Origin: Chthonomonas sp.
Lineage (GTDB): Bacteria > Armatimonadota > Fimbriimonadia > Fimbriimonadales > Fimbriimonadaceae
Direction: 5' to 3'
Length of the DNA stretch: 64,000 bases
Assembly (NCBI GenBank): GCA_016788425.1
Contig: JAEURQ010000004.1
Location: forward strand, 1-64,000
The first letter of the stretch is position 1; every line of letters starts with the position of its first letter. The position numbers and the translations under genes are program-made. This document shows, in pieces, positions 34,294-43,207 of this stretch. Below the pieces are notes generated by a model, which worked only from the letters and a program-made list of their open reading frames with translations, had not been told where the DNA came from and did no database searches.

Positions 34294-36035
34294 CAGCTTT
34301 CGGAGCCCGCGAGGAACGACTCGTACATGTGCGCGAACGGGCCTTGGGCATCCAGCAGAGCGCGGAACGGGCCTTGCTCAATGATCTCGCCCTTGCGCAG
34401 CACCACGATTCGGGTGGCGCGGGCCGCGGTCGTTAAGCGGTGGGCAATCAGCAGCGTCGTGCGGCCCGGCATGATCTCGTCCAGTGCCTCGGTCACGGCC
34501 TTCTCGCTCACGGCGTCGAGGTTGCTGGTAGCTTCGTCCAGCAGCAGAATCTTCGGCTTGCGGATGAGTGCCCGCGCGATCGCGATGCGCTGAGCTTGGC
34601 CGCCGCTCAGCCGCACACCACGCTCGCCGAGTTGCGTCTCAATGCCGTTCGGCATTTCGTCAATAAATCCACTCGCGTGAGCGGCAACGGTCGCCTCGCG
34701 AATGTCCGCCGCCGAGGCCTCGGGCGCGGCCATCTGGATGTTCTCCGAAATCGAGCCGGCGAACAAAAAGTTGGTTTGCGGCACCACGCCAATCTGCCGG
34801 CGATACCAATCGGTGTCTAACTCGCGAACATCGGTGCCGTCGTAGAGAATCACGCCCGACGTCGGGTCGTAAAACCGCATGAGGAGGTCGGCGATGGTGG
34901 ACTTTCCCGCGCCGGAATTCCCGACAAGCGCGAGGCTTTCGCCGGGCCGAATCACGAAGCTCACCGACCGCAAGGCTTCGGTGCCGTCCGGATACGTAAA
35001 ACTCACGTCGCGGAACTCGATTTCGCCGCGCGAGGTGCTCGGCACCAGCCGACCGGCCGTCGCCGTGTCTTCGGCGGTCACGCTCATGACCTCGGTGTAG
35101 ATGCGGTCGCTGGCGGCTTGCACCTGAGCCTTGGTCTGCTTGAGCGAACCAATGGATTGGATCCCGCGGTTGATCGCGTCCAGCGTGATGACGAACCCGC
35201 CCAGATCGGCCGCGCCAAGCTCTCCGCGCGAAGCCAACACCCCGCAGAGATAGACCACGATGCCGAGCGCCACCGCCCCGATGAACTCGACCATCGGCTT
35301 GAGGGTGGCCACGCGCCGGGCGGCCTTTAATTGTGCGGCGAGCAGCGCGTCTGAATGCTGCGCGAACTTGCGATCGGTGACTTCTTCCGCGCCAAACGCC
35401 TTGACAATTCGCGTGCCTTGCAACGACTCGTTCATGAACGCGGTCACGTGCCCGAGATTCTCCTGGACTTCGGCTTGCGCAACCTTCATCTTGCGGGCGT
35501 TGCGTTGAATGAACAACACCATGAATGGCAGCACGAGCATCGCCGCCAGAGTCAGCTTCCACTGAATCAGAACGATGACAACGAACCCGATGGCGACTTT
35601 GATCGGCCCGTCAATCGAATCTTTCAGCGCGACCACGGCGTTCTGGTAGACCATCACGTCGTTGGCGAGCACGCTCTGAATCGCCCCTGCGCGCTTCTCG
35701 TTAAAGTAGGTCACGGGCAACCGGAGGAGCCGCGCGAAGAGTGCCTGCCGAATGTTTTGCGTCATCCGCGTGGCCGCTTCGGAGAGAAAGTACGACTGAC
35801 CCCGCGTGAGGAAGTACTTGATGCCGAACAGCACGATGACGCCGAGACTCATGTAGGTCAGCAGCGAGTAGCTGCGCTCGCTGATCGCGACGAGCAGATA
35901 CTTGACCAGCAGCCCGGTCAGCGAAATGAGCGCCGCGGCCCCCGCCGAGCAGAGCAGACCCTTGTAGATCGGGCCGCGCTGTTCGTACAGCTCGTTCTCA
36001 ATTCGAGGATCGAACTGGGCGAACAGGCGACGCAT
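34293..36035 (-). CDS. ABC transporter, fused membrane and ATPase domains (MsbA-like)
   Basis: 580 residues: an ABC1 membrane domain with six helices (about 25-310), then an ATPase with GNSGAGKST, Q-loop VPQTNFLF, signature LSGGQAQR, Walker B ILLLDEATSNLD and switch His LIAHRL. Such half-exporters flip lipids, lipid A precursors or drugs. It is coupled to the small ABC ATPase downstream and lies 15 bases after the E1-beta gene. Confidence 0.92.
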   Translation of the reverse strand: MRRLFAQFDPRIENELYEQRGPIYKGLLCSAGAAALISLTGLLVKYLLVAISERSYSLLTYMSLGVIVLFGIKYFLTRGQSYFLSEAATRMTQNIRQALFARLLRLPVTYFNEKRAGAIQSVLANDVMVYQNAVVALKDSIDGPIKVAIGFVVIVLIQWKLTLAAMLVLPFMVLFIQRNARKMKVAQAEVQENLGHVTAFMNESLQGTRIVKAFGAEEVTDRKFAQHSDALLAAQLKAARRVATLKPMVEFIGAVALGIVVYLCGVLASRGELGAADLGGFVITLDAINRGIQSIGSLKQTKAQVQAASDRIYTEVMSVTAEDTATAGRLVPSTSRGEIEFRDVSFTYPDGTEALRSVSFVIRPGESLALVGNSGAGKSTIADLLMRFYDPTSGVILYDGTDVRELDTDWYRRQIGVVPQTNFLFAGSISENIQMAAPEASAADIREATVAAHASGFIDEMPNGIETQLGERGVRLSGGQAQRIAIARALIRKPKILLLDEATSNLDAVSEKAVTEALDEIMPGRTTLLIAHRLTTAARATRIVVLRKGEIIEQGPFRALLDAQGPFAHMYESFLAGSES

Positions 36036-36050
36036 GACCGAACGCGGCCT

Positions 36051-37070
36051 CTACTGGCCGACCGACGTGACCGCGTGTTGCGGCACGCGTTGGCGACCGA
36101 GCACCTGCATGACCTTGTCCACAATGTGCTGAGCGGTGGGGTAGTACGCCTTCTCCTCGCTGGTGGCGCTAGGCGCCGGGCAATCGGGGAGCGTAACACG
36201 TAGAATCGGCGCCTTCAAAGCGTGGAACGCCTTTTCGACGATGCGCGCGGCAATGTCGCCGGCGACGCCGCCGGTGTACCAGCCGCTATCGCAAACCACG
36301 ACGTGGCCGGTCTTGCGAACCGAGCTAAAAATGTGGTCTTCATCCAGCGGAGAAATCGTTCGCGGGTCAACAATCTCGACGTTGATGCCCTGTTGAGCGA
36401 GCACCATCGAGGCTTCTTGCGCGAGCTTCACCATGTAGCTCACCGCCACAATGGTCACGTCGGTGCCGGTTTTGAGGGTGTTGGCCTTGCCGAGCGGAGT
36501 CTTGTAGTACTCAGTCGGGACGTTGCCCTCTTCCGAGTACAGCCAGCGATCGTCAATGTAGATCACGGGGTTGTCGTCTTCCACCGCCGCGCAAAGCAGG
36601 CCCTTTGCATCGTAGGGAGTAGCCGGCATCACAACCTTGAGGCCCGGGACGTGGTTAAACATCGCGTGGATGGCCTGGCTGTGCTGCGCGCCTTGTTCGC
36701 CGCCGCGATTGATGATGCCGCGGATGACGACGGGGCAGGCTTGTTGCCCGCCAAAAACGTAGCTCCAGTTGCTCGCCTCGTTCACCACTTGCTCAAAACC
36801 CATGAGCAGGAAGTCCAGGCGTGGGTGAATGGTGATCGGTCGCATCCCGGCGAGAGCCGCGCCAATCACGACGCCGTTCATGCCGTTTTCGCTGACCGGC
36901 GGATCGATCACGCGTCCGCTGGGGGCGTACTTGGTGTCGAGGCCGCGGGCGGTTTCGCCGACGTACCACGGGTTGAGCACGCCTTGGCCGAGGACAAACA
37001 CGCGCTCGTCGCGCTCCATGGATTGGTGGAAGCCTTCGTTAATCGCGAGGCCGTAGCTCAGCTTTCTCAT
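36051..37070 (-). CDS. pdhB: 2-oxoacid dehydrogenase E1 component, beta subunit
   Basis: 339 residues with the transketolase-like beta-subunit pattern: LSYGLAINEGFHQSMERDERVFVLGQGV, PVSENGMNGVVIGAALAGMRPI, EASNWSYVFGGQ, GEQGAQHSQAIHAMF and the C-terminal transketolase domain with EIVDPRTISPLDEDHI. It binds thiamine diphosphate jointly with the alpha subunit. Pyruvate, acetoin or branched-chain substrates cannot be separated by eye. No E2/E3 gene is nearby. It overlaps the alpha gene by 4 bases. Confidence 0.85.
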   Translation of the reverse strand: MRKLSYGLAINEGFHQSMERDERVFVLGQGVLNPWYVGETARGLDTKYAPSGRVIDPPVSENGMNGVVIGAALAGMRPITIHPRLDFLLMGFEQVVNEASNWSYVFGGQQACPVVIRGIINRGGEQGAQHSQAIHAMFNHVPGLKVVMPATPYDAKGLLCAAVEDDNPVIYIDDRWLYSEEGNVPTEYYKTPLGKANTLKTGTDVTIVAVSYMVKLAQEASMVLAQQGINVEIVDPRTISPLDEDHIFSSVRKTGHVVVCDSGWYTGGVAGDIAARIVEKAFHALKAPILRVTLPDCPAPSATSEEKAYYPTAQHIVDKVMQVLGRQRVPQHAVTSVGQ

Positions 37071-38071
37071 GCTTGCACCCCGGTGAACACGTGCTCAAGC
37101 ACGCCGCTGCTGGCGGGTTGTTCGCTGGCGCGGGCGAATTCTGTCGCGTCGTCCACTTCGGCGGTGACCTCAACGCGCACGAGTTGGAGCTCGGCAGAGG
37201 AGGAGAATCCAAGTTCAATCATGGTTTGTTCGAGCTGCGTTATCGGGTCGCGATCCTTCCAGCTTTGCAAGACTTCGGGGTCGCGGATGCCGACGTCAAG
37301 GTCGTCGCTCGGGCCGACGTGGCCCAGGTAGCGATAGCATTCCGCTTCAATAAAGGTCGGCCCTTCGCCCGCCCGGGCGCGGCGCACGGCTTCCAAACCG
37401 ATGTCGTGCATCTCGAGCACGTTCATGCCGTCGGCGCGGATCGAAGCGAGTCCTTCCATTTTAACGAAGGCGTGAATCGCTTCTTGCGTGCGGCGATCGA
37501 GCAACGGAAGGTGGCTCGACATGTAGTTGTTTTCGCAGACGAAAATCATCGGCAGTTGATGCAGAGCGGCAAAGTTGACCGACTCAAAGAAGATGCCTTC
37601 CTCAGTCGCGCCGTCGCCGAAAAAGGCCACGCTCACGTAGTCGCGGCGTTGCAGCTTGGCGGCTAATGCGCCGCCGACGCCGATCGGAATCGTCGCGGCG
37701 ACCATGGGCACCGTGCCCAGCATGCCGATTTCTTTGTTAAAGAGGTGCATCGAGCCGCCGCGCCCCTTTGAGCAACCGGTTTCCTTGCAGAGCAACTCGG
37801 CCATCAGCGATCGCATGTCGCCGCCCTTGGCGAGGTAGTGGCCGTGCGAACGGTGGTTGCCGTGTACCAGGTCGTCGTTGCGGAGCGCCTGGCAAATGCC
37901 AGCGGCGACTGCTTCCTGCCCGATGTAGAGGTGGCAGGCGGTGCGGATTTCTTTCGAGCGCAACAGTTCGGCCGCGCGCTCTTCGAAGAGTCGGATGCGG
38001 ACCAGTTGGCGGTGAAGTCGGGAGAGTGTGGCCGCGCCGTGCGAGCGACCCCTTTCGAGCAAATCAGACAT
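37067..38071 (-). CDS. pdhA: 2-oxoacid dehydrogenase E1 component, alpha subunit
   Basis: 334 residues. The thiamine-diphosphate motif is GDGATEEGIFFESVNFAALHQLPMIFVCENN. Other family features are IRLFEERAAELLRSKEIRTACHLYIGQEAV, the HGNHRSHGHYLAKG His cluster and GCSKGRGGSMHLF. The ATG at 38071 is preferred to the frame start at 38140, which lies in the divergent promoter region. Acetoin dehydrogenase AcoA is an alternative. It is first gene of a minus-strand run of five. Confidence 0.85.
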   Translation of the reverse strand: MSDLLERGRSHGAATLSRLHRQLVRIRLFEERAAELLRSKEIRTACHLYIGQEAVAAGICQALRNDDLVHGNHRSHGHYLAKGGDMRSLMAELLCKETGCSKGRGGSMHLFNKEIGMLGTVPMVAATIPIGVGGALAAKLQRRDYVSVAFFGDGATEEGIFFESVNFAALHQLPMIFVCENNYMSSHLPLLDRRTQEAIHAFVKMEGLASIRADGMNVLEMHDIGLEAVRRARAGEGPTFIEAECYRYLGHVGPSDDLDVGIRDPEVLQSWKDRDPITQLEQTMIELGFSSSAELQLVRVEVTAEVDDATEFARASEQPASSGVLEHVFTGVQA

Positions 38072-38156
38072 GCGAACAGTTAGTTTACCTGGGACGACCC
38101 CGCTCCTCGAAAGTTTCGGCGGACAACCGGGCGGCAGCAATCTTCACAAAAATGTC

Positions 38157-38582
38157 ATGATTAACGTCATGGATGCATCGCCCTCTGCTGCCACCATTCC
38201 CGCTGTTTCTCCGACCCGCATTGCGCCGGGCTGTTGCGGGTTGCTTCAACTGTGTCGCCCCGGATTTGTCGCCGTGAACACGATTCACTGCGCCCCGGAG
38301 TACGTCAGCCGCTTTACCGACCTCTTTGAGACCCGCGCCCAAGCCATTGACCGCATGCCCGGATTTCTGGGGATGTACGTTCTGGCTCCGCACGAGGAAG
38401 GCGGCCCGTATCTGGTCATCAGCCACTGGGTCAATGGCGAGGCATTTGAGGCGTGGACCGGCTCGCCCGAGTTCCACGAGGGCCACAAGCGCGCCTTCGC
38501 CGACCTCAAGGCTTATAAGGAGCGCGGCGAGGAGCCGCCGATGAAATCTTCGTTCCACACGTACACGGTCCTCACCGTCTAA
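38157..38582 (+). CDS. Antibiotic biosynthesis monooxygenase-domain protein (HmoA/IsdG-like)
   Basis: 141 residues; the ATG at 38169 is an alternative start. After a 35-residue N-terminal tail comes a ferredoxin-like ABM domain: FVAVNTIHCAPEYVSRFTDLFETR, MPGFLGMYVLAP, YLVISHWVNGEAFEAWTGSPEFHEGH. The pattern matches heme-degrading monooxygenases, which free iron from heme; the His in EGHKRAF could be the heme ligand. Function is inferred from family. It lies between the E1 run and the ribosomal cluster. Confidence 0.75.
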   Translation: MINVMDASPSAATIPAVSPTRIAPGCCGLLQLCRPGFVAVNTIHCAPEYVSRFTDLFETRAQAIDRMPGFLGMYVLAPHEEGGPYLVISHWVNGEAFEAWTGSPEFHEGHKRAFADLKAYKERGEEPPMKSSFHTYTVLTV

Positions 38583-38590
38583 GACCGGGA

Positions 38591-38620
38591 TTGTCAGGAG
38601 AGGGTGCCTTGTGGTATCCT
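38591..38620 (+). promoter_or_regulatory. Promoter of the ribosomal-protein cluster
   Basis: TTGTCA (38591-38596), 18 bases, TATCCT (38615-38620). A start near 38627 would leave a leader of about 80 bases before rpsN, containing small GC-rich hairpins that could serve autoregulation. Confidence 0.6.
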
Positions 38621-38705
38621 CTCTTTTCGCGTCAGACCCTGGCGCAACCGCGTGCGTAGTGTCGCCTCGCTAGAGGGGGCAAACCGCTCGAGAACGGTGT
38701 TATTT

Positions 38706-38999
38706 ATGGCTAAAAAATGTTTAATCGAAAAGCATAAGCGTCAAGCGGAAACGTTTGCGCGTCTCGCTGCCGAAGAGCGCGAGATCATGCAACTGCCCAA
38801 GGAAAAGCGGGACGAAGCGCTGGCTGCCCTCACGGCACGCCGCGTGAAGAACCGCCAGTTCAAGACTCGCAAGTACAACCGATGCATGCTCACGGGCCGC
38901 GCCCATGGCTATGTCGGCTACTTCGGGATTTGCCGCCAATCGTTCCGCGAACTTGCTCACAAGGGCATGCTTCCGGGCGTGACCAAGTCGAGCTGGTAA
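38706..38999 (+). CDS. rpsN: 30S ribosomal protein S14 (uS14)
   Basis: 97 residues: [27 protein letters not shown], then [53 protein letters not shown]. It is the long, zinc-free form: only two of the four zinc cysteines remain (RCMLTG, ICRQS). The ATG at 38706 gives the conserved N-terminus. It is the first gene of this ribosomal block; rplN, rplX and rplE, which normally precede it, are absent. Confidence 0.95.
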   Translation: MAKKCLIEKHKRQAETFARLAAEEREIMQLPKEKRDEALAALTARRVKNRQFKTRKYNRCMLTGRAHGYVGYFGICRQSFRELAHKGMLPGVTKSSW

Positions 39000-39026
39000 G
39001 CGCGACTGTTTTTCTGAGGAACCAGT

Positions 39027-39422
39027 ATGCATAGTGATCCTATCGCGGACTTGCTCACGCGTATTCGAAACGGCGCGAGCGCTCGACATATGAGCGTGGA
39101 TGTGCCGAACAGCAAGATTAAGGTGGATATCGTCAAGATTCTCGAGGCCGAAGGCTTCGTGAAGTCGCACGAGATTTCGACCGAAACCAAATTCCCGACC
39201 CTTCGAGTTCACCTCTCGTACGACAACAAGCGCAAGCCGCTGATCCACAAGCTCACCCGCGTGAGCCGGCCGGGTCTTCGCGTTTACAAAAGTTGCGACG
39301 ATTTGAGGCCGCTTCGCAGTGGTCTGACGACCCGCATCCTGAGCACGAGCCAGGGTGTCATGACCGATCGCGAGGCTCGCAAGCGCAAAATTGGCGGCGA
39401 GATCCTCTGCGAAGTCTACTAA
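39027..39422 (+). CDS. rpsH: 30S ribosomal protein S8 (uS8)
   Basis: 131 residues, complete: HSDPIADLLTRIRNGASARH at the start, the RVSRPGLRVYKSCDDL middle and ILSTSQGVMTDREARKRKIGGEILCEVY at the end. S8 binds the central domain of 16S rRNA and in many bacteria represses the spc operon. It lies 27 bases after rpsN with a GAGG site before the ATG. Confidence 0.97.
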   Translation: MHSDPIADLLTRIRNGASARHMSVDVPNSKIKVDIVKILEAEGFVKSHEISTETKFPTLRVHLSYDNKRKPLIHKLTRVSRPGLRVYKSCDDLRPLRSGLTTRILSTSQGVMTDREARKRKIGGEILCEVY

Positions 39423-39433
39423 GGAGCGCAACG

Positions 39434-39997
39434 ATGTCAAGAATTGGAAAGCTTCCGATCAAGGTGCCGGCCAACGTAACCGTCACCATCGACGGCGATA
39501 ACCTCGTCACGGTCAAGGGACCGAAGGGTGAACTCAAGCAAATGGTCGCCCGCGAACTGACCCTGGACCAAAGCGACGGTGTATTGACCCTTGCGCGTCC
39601 CAACAACCAATCGCGAAACCGCGCTCAGCACGGCCTCGCTCGCACCCTGATCAACAACATGATTGTGGGCGTGACGCAAGGACACTCGAAGTCGCTCCAA
39701 ATTATTGGGGTTGGTTACCGTGTGGCCGCCGAAGGCAAGGGCCTGTTGCTGAACATGGGCTACTCGCACCCGGTGCGCATTCCCGCCACCGAAGGAATCG
39801 ACTTTGACGTCAAGGTAGACGACAAGGCTCGTACCCAACATATCGTCGTAAACGGCATCGACAAGGCCCTGGTGGGTCAACTCGCCGCCGACATCCGCAA
39901 GGTCCGCAAGCCCGAACCGTACAAGGGGAAGGGGATTCGGTACACCGGAGAAGTCATCAAGCTCAAGGCTGGTAAGCGAGCCGGGGCGAAGAAGTAA
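39434..39997 (+). CDS. rplF: 50S ribosomal protein L6 (uL6)
   Basis: 187 residues: SRIGKLPIKVPANVTVTIDG, KGPKGEL, RTLINNMIVGVTQGHSKSLQIIGVGYRVAAEGKGL and the C-terminal motif RKPEPYKGKGIRYTGEVIKLKAGKRAGAKK. L6 supports the factor-binding side of the large subunit. The frame opens further upstream inside rpsH, but the ATG at 39434 after AAGGAG is the start. Confidence 0.97.
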   Translation: MSRIGKLPIKVPANVTVTIDGDNLVTVKGPKGELKQMVARELTLDQSDGVLTLARPNNQSRNRAQHGLARTLINNMIVGVTQGHSKSLQIIGVGYRVAAEGKGLLLNMGYSHPVRIPATEGIDFDVKVDDKARTQHIVVNGIDKALVGQLAADIRKVRKPEPYKGKGIRYTGEVIKLKAGKRAGAKK

Positions 39998-40006
39998 GGA
40001 ACTCAT

Positions 40007-40360
40007 ATGGCAACTAAAACTCGATCTCAACTTCGTGTCATTCGCCACACTCGTGTGCGAAAGACCGTTTCGGGTGCCGCCGAGCGCCCTCGACTGGCCG
40101 TCTTCCGCAGCCTGAAGCACATCTCGTGCCAGGTCATTGATGACAGCACCGGCCGCACTCTGGTCGCCGCCAGCTCCATGGAAAAGGATCTCAAGGCCAC
40201 CGGCAACGTGGAAGGCGCGACCCTCGTCGGTCAAGCCATCGCCAAGCGCGCCGCGGAAGCTGGCATCAAGGCCGTGGTCTTCGACCGCGGTGGGTTCCGC
40301 TACCACGGACGTGTGTCGGCTTTGGCCGAAGGCGCCCGCAAGGGAGGACTTGAATTCTAA
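40007..40360 (+). CDS. rplR: 50S ribosomal protein L18 (uL18)
   Basis: 117 residues: [95 protein letters not shown]18 carries 5S rRNA to the large subunit. Its stop overlaps the rpsE start (TAATG). Confidence 0.97.
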   Translation: MATKTRSQLRVIRHTRVRKTVSGAAERPRLAVFRSLKHISCQVIDDSTGRTLVAASSMEKDLKATGNVEGATLVGQAIAKRAAEAGIKAVVFDRGGFRYHGRVSALAEGARKGGLEF

Positions 40361-40938
40361 TGAGAATGCAACAACGCAGCGGACAACGCCGCCCGAGCAA
40401 CCAGCAACAAGATGGACCTCAGCTCGACGTGCGCGTCATCCGGTTGAACAAGGTTTCGAAGACGCACAAGGGCGGTAAGACCATGTCGTGGTCGGTTCTC
40501 GTCGTGGTCGGCGACAACAAGGGCAAGGTCGGGGTTGGTCTCGGCAAGGCTCGCGGTGTCCCCGACGCCATCCGCAAGGGTGAAGAAGCGGCGCGCAAGG
40601 ACATGATGAAGGTTCCGATGATCGGCACCACCATCCCCCACGCCGTGGAATCGCGATGCGGAACGGCCAGCGTGATGCTCAAGCCGGCTTCGCCCGGTAC
40701 CGGCGTCAAGGCCGGTTCGGCCATCCGAGCATGCCTCGAATGCGCCGGGGTCCACGACGTGCTCGCTAAGTCGCTTGGCTCGCGCAATCCGGTGAACATG
40801 GCGTATGCCACCATCGAAGCGTTTAAGGAACTTCAAGTCCCCGAGCAAGCCGCGTCCCGACGTGGGCTCGACTCGTCTGAGCTGATTCCTTGGCTTGCCA
40901 AGGCCCGTAAGGAGGAAGAGGATAATGCTACGCATTGA
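40360..40938 (+). CDS. rpsE: 30S ribosomal protein S5 (uS5)
   Basis: 192 residues with the double-stranded-RNA-binding-like N domain (LDVRVIRLNKVSKTHKGGKTMSWSVLVVVGDNKGKVGVGLGKARGVPDAIRKGEEAARKDM) and the C domain (PGTGVKAGSAIRACLECAGVHDVLAKSLGSRNPVNMAYATIEAF). A short basic and Gln-rich N-terminal extension (residues 1-22) precedes the core. S5 acts in decoding fidelity. It overlaps rpmD by 14 bases. Confidence 0.97.
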   Translation: MRMQQRSGQRRPSNQQQDGPQLDVRVIRLNKVSKTHKGGKTMSWSVLVVVGDNKGKVGVGLGKARGVPDAIRKGEEAARKDMMKVPMIGTTIPHAVESRCGTASVMLKPASPGTGVKAGSAIRACLECAGVHDVLAKSLGSRNPVNMAYATIEAFKELQVPEQAASRRGLDSSELIPWLAKARKEEEDNATH

Positions 40939-41149
40939 ACTAGTGAAGAGCCTGATCGGCCAAAAGCCGGTCACGAAGAACAACGTCAAGGCCCTGGGCC
41001 TCGGCAAAATCAATAGCTTCGTGATCCAAAAGGACACTCCGCAAGTCCGTGGTCAACTCCACCGCATCCAGCACATGGTGACGGTGACCGAGATCGCTGA
41101 CGAAGCCCCGAAGAAGGCCGAAAAGAAGACGGCTAAGAAGGAAAGCTAA
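40925..41149 (+). CDS. rpmD: 50S ribosomal protein L30 (uL30)
   Basis: 74 residues. The L30 core is LRIELVKSLIGQKPVTKNNVKALGLGKINSFVIQKDTPQVRGQLHRIQHMVTV. A charged tail EAPKKAEKKTAKKES is longer than in most L30 proteins (about 60 residues). The start is the ATG at 40925, with AAGGAGGAAGAGG just upstream inside rpsE. Confidence 0.95.
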   Translation: MLRIELVKSLIGQKPVTKNNVKALGLGKINSFVIQKDTPQVRGQLHRIQHMVTVTEIADEAPKKAEKKTAKKES

Positions 41150-41152
41150 GAC

Positions 41153-41752
41153 ATGAGTTTGCACAATCTCCGCCCCTCCAAGGGCTCGACCAAGCGCCCG
41201 CGACGACTCGCTCGTGGGATCGGCTCCGGCCTCGGCAAAACCGCTGGCCGCGGCATGAAGGGTCAAAAGGCTCGACGACAAGTCCACCCGAACTTTGAAG
41301 GTGGACAAACGCCGCTTCAACGCCGCTTGCCGGTCAAGAAGGGTTTCCGCAACGTGAACCATAAGGAGTTCGCGATTGTAAACCTGGACGACCTTGAGCG
41401 ACTGTTTAAGGCGGGCGACACGGTGAGCCCGGAAACCCTCAAGGCAACCGGCATCATCAGCGGGATTAAGGACGGCCTCAAGATTCTGGCCTTCGGCGAC
41501 CTCAAGAAGAAGTTGAGCGTTTCGGCGCACAAGTTCAGTAAGGCTGCTCAGGAAGCAATCGAAAAGGCGGGTGGTTCGGTGACCGTGCTGGAAAGCAAGG
41601 CCAAGAGCAATCCGGTGAAGAAGGACAAGAAGGGCGAAGCCGCGCCGAAGGCCGAAAAGGCCGCGAAGGCGGAAGCCAAGGCGCCAGCCAAGAAGGCCGC
41701 CGCCACCAAGACTGCTCCGAAGACGACGAAAGCCAAGAAATCGGCTGAGTAA
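41153..41752 (+). CDS. rplO: 50S ribosomal protein L15 (uL15) with long Lys/Ala tail
   Basis: 199 residues against the usual 145 or so. The core is normal: [99 protein letters not shown]. The last 50 residues are low-complexity Lys/Ala/Pro and probably disordered. L30 just upstream has a shorter tail of the same kind. Confidence 0.95.
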   Translation: MSLHNLRPSKGSTKRPRRLARGIGSGLGKTAGRGMKGQKARRQVHPNFEGGQTPLQRRLPVKKGFRNVNHKEFAIVNLDDLERLFKAGDTVSPETLKATGIISGIKDGLKILAFGDLKKKLSVSAHKFSKAAQEAIEKAGGSVTVLESKAKSNPVKKDKKGEAAPKAEKAAKAEAKAPAKKAAATKTAPKTTKAKKSAE

Positions 41753-41791
41753 CGACCCCAACCCCCAGCACAACAAAGGAACAACAACAGG

Positions 41792-43138
41792 ATGAATATG
41801 GACGCATACGGCCAAGGCAGCGGTGACAAGAACCTCAAGATGAATCTTGCGGATACCATTCGCCTTGCCTGGGCCGATGAGGACCTCCGTACGCGGATCA
41901 TGTTCATCCTGAAAGTGTTCGCGATCTACGTGGCCGGTATCCACATTCGGGTTCCGATCCCCGGGGTCAACATGGAAAGTTTCGCCCGCGCGGTGGGCTC
42001 TTCCACCTTCTTCGACCTGATCAACACCCTCGGTGGTGGCGGTCTGAAGAAGATTTCAATTTTCGCTCTGGGCCTTGGCCCGTACATCACGTCCAGCATC
42101 ATCATGCAGATCCTGACCTCGGCCAATCCGGCTTGGAAGAAGGAAATGGCGGAAGGCGGACAGTACGCTCGGCAGCAACAGAACAAGCGCACCAAGGCAC
42201 TCACGCTCTTGCTGTGTGTGTTCCAAGGCATCACCTTTTTGCGGATGATCTCGAGCGCTGGCGGCGGCACATTCTCGCCGTTCGTCATGACCTCGGTCAT
42301 CATCTTTTGGACGGCGGGTTCCTACTTCCTCCTCTGGCTGGGCGAACAGCTTAGCGAAAAGGGCATCGGAAACGGCACTAGCCTGCTGATCTTCGCCGGG
42401 ATTGTCATTGCGTTCCCCTCGCAGATTGAGGTGATCATCAGCGGTATCCGCACCGGCAACCTCGCGTTTTGGCAGCCGATCGTGCTCATCGCGATGTTCT
42501 TTGCGAGCACCTGGTTTGTTGTTCACTTCACCGTCGCACAGCGCCGAATTCCGATTCAGCATATGCGGCGTCAGATGGGCACCAAGGCCATGGGCGGCGG
42601 AACCAACTACCTGCCGTTCAGCGTGAACATGGTCGGCGTCATTCCCATCATCTTTGCCTCGGCACTGCTCGCGTTACCATCGCAGTTGGCGGGTGCCTTC
42701 AAGGCGGGAACACCGACGTATGACTTCTTTCAGTCAGTGCAGCTCTTCACCTACCCGGACTTTTCAAGGTGGCAAGGGTATGTGGGCGCCTTCGTGTACA
42801 TGGTGCTGATCTTCTTCTTCACCTACTTCTACACGGCCATTCAATTTAGTGTCGACGACATCTCGGACAACCTCAAACGCCACGGATCGTTCATTCCGGG
42901 CGTCCGTCCGGGTAAGCAAACGCGCGACTTCCTGGACACGATCATCTCCCGGATCACCGTCATTGGAGCGTTGTTCCTCTCGATCGTTTCGTTGTCGCAG
43001 TTCCTGGTGCCGCTCGTGGTGCCGGTTCGTGGCCTGAGCCAGATTTTCGGGACGTCGCTGCTCATTATGGTGAGCGTCGCGCTGGAAACCATGCGGCAGA
43101 TCGAGGCGAACTTGATCATGAAGCAGTACGGCAACTAA
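41792..43138 (+). CDS. secY: Protein translocase subunit SecY
   Basis: 448 residues with ten membrane helices. Landmarks are the plug-side IPGVN, FALGLGPYITSSIIMQILTSANP, GQYARQQQNKRTKALTLLLCVFQG, GEQLSEKGIGNGTSLLIFAGI, the RRIPIQHMRRQMG loop, LPFSVNMVGVIPIIFASALLALPSQL and SFIPGVRPGKQT before the last helices. It forms the membrane channel of the Sec translocon. It sits at its usual place between rplO and adk. Confidence 0.97.
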   Translation: MNMDAYGQGSGDKNLKMNLADTIRLAWADEDLRTRIMFILKVFAIYVAGIHIRVPIPGVNMESFARAVGSSTFFDLINTLGGGGLKKISIFALGLGPYITSSIIMQILTSANPAWKKEMAEGGQYARQQQNKRTKALTLLLCVFQGITFLRMISSAGGGTFSPFVMTSVIIFWTAGSYFLLWLGEQLSEKGIGNGTSLLIFAGIVIAFPSQIEVIISGIRTGNLAFWQPIVLIAMFFASTWFVVHFTVAQRRIPIQHMRRQMGTKAMGGGTNYLPFSVNMVGVIPIIFASALLALPSQLAGAFKAGTPTYDFFQSVQLFTYPDFSRWQGYVGAFVYMVLIFFFTYFYTAIQFSVDDISDNLKRHGSFIPGVRPGKQTRDFLDTIISRITVIGALFLSIVSLSQFLVPLVVPVRGLSQIFGTSLLIMVSVALETMRQIEANLIMKQYGN

Positions 43139-43148
43139 GATTTGGATC

Positions 43149-43198
43149 GGAGGGGTCTCCCCTCCATCTGAAACCTGTGCGCACAACGGCGTGCGCAC
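43149..43198 (+). promoter_or_regulatory. Two hairpins between secY and adk
   Basis: GGAGGGG/CCCCTCC (43149-43155, 43159-43165) forms a 7-bp stem with a TCT loop. Next, the 8-base palindrome GTGCGCAC occurs twice (43177-43184 and 43191-43198), so it can fold on itself or as a larger stem. No T run follows, so simple termination is unlikely; processing, attenuation or an operator are possible. Confidence 0.45.
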
Positions 43199-43207
43199 TC
43201 GAAAAAC

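Noticed and set aside
38150-38190. Fur box before the heme-monooxygenase-like gene
   Set aside because: GTCATGATTAACGTCATG is repetitive but does not match the Fur consensus well enough.
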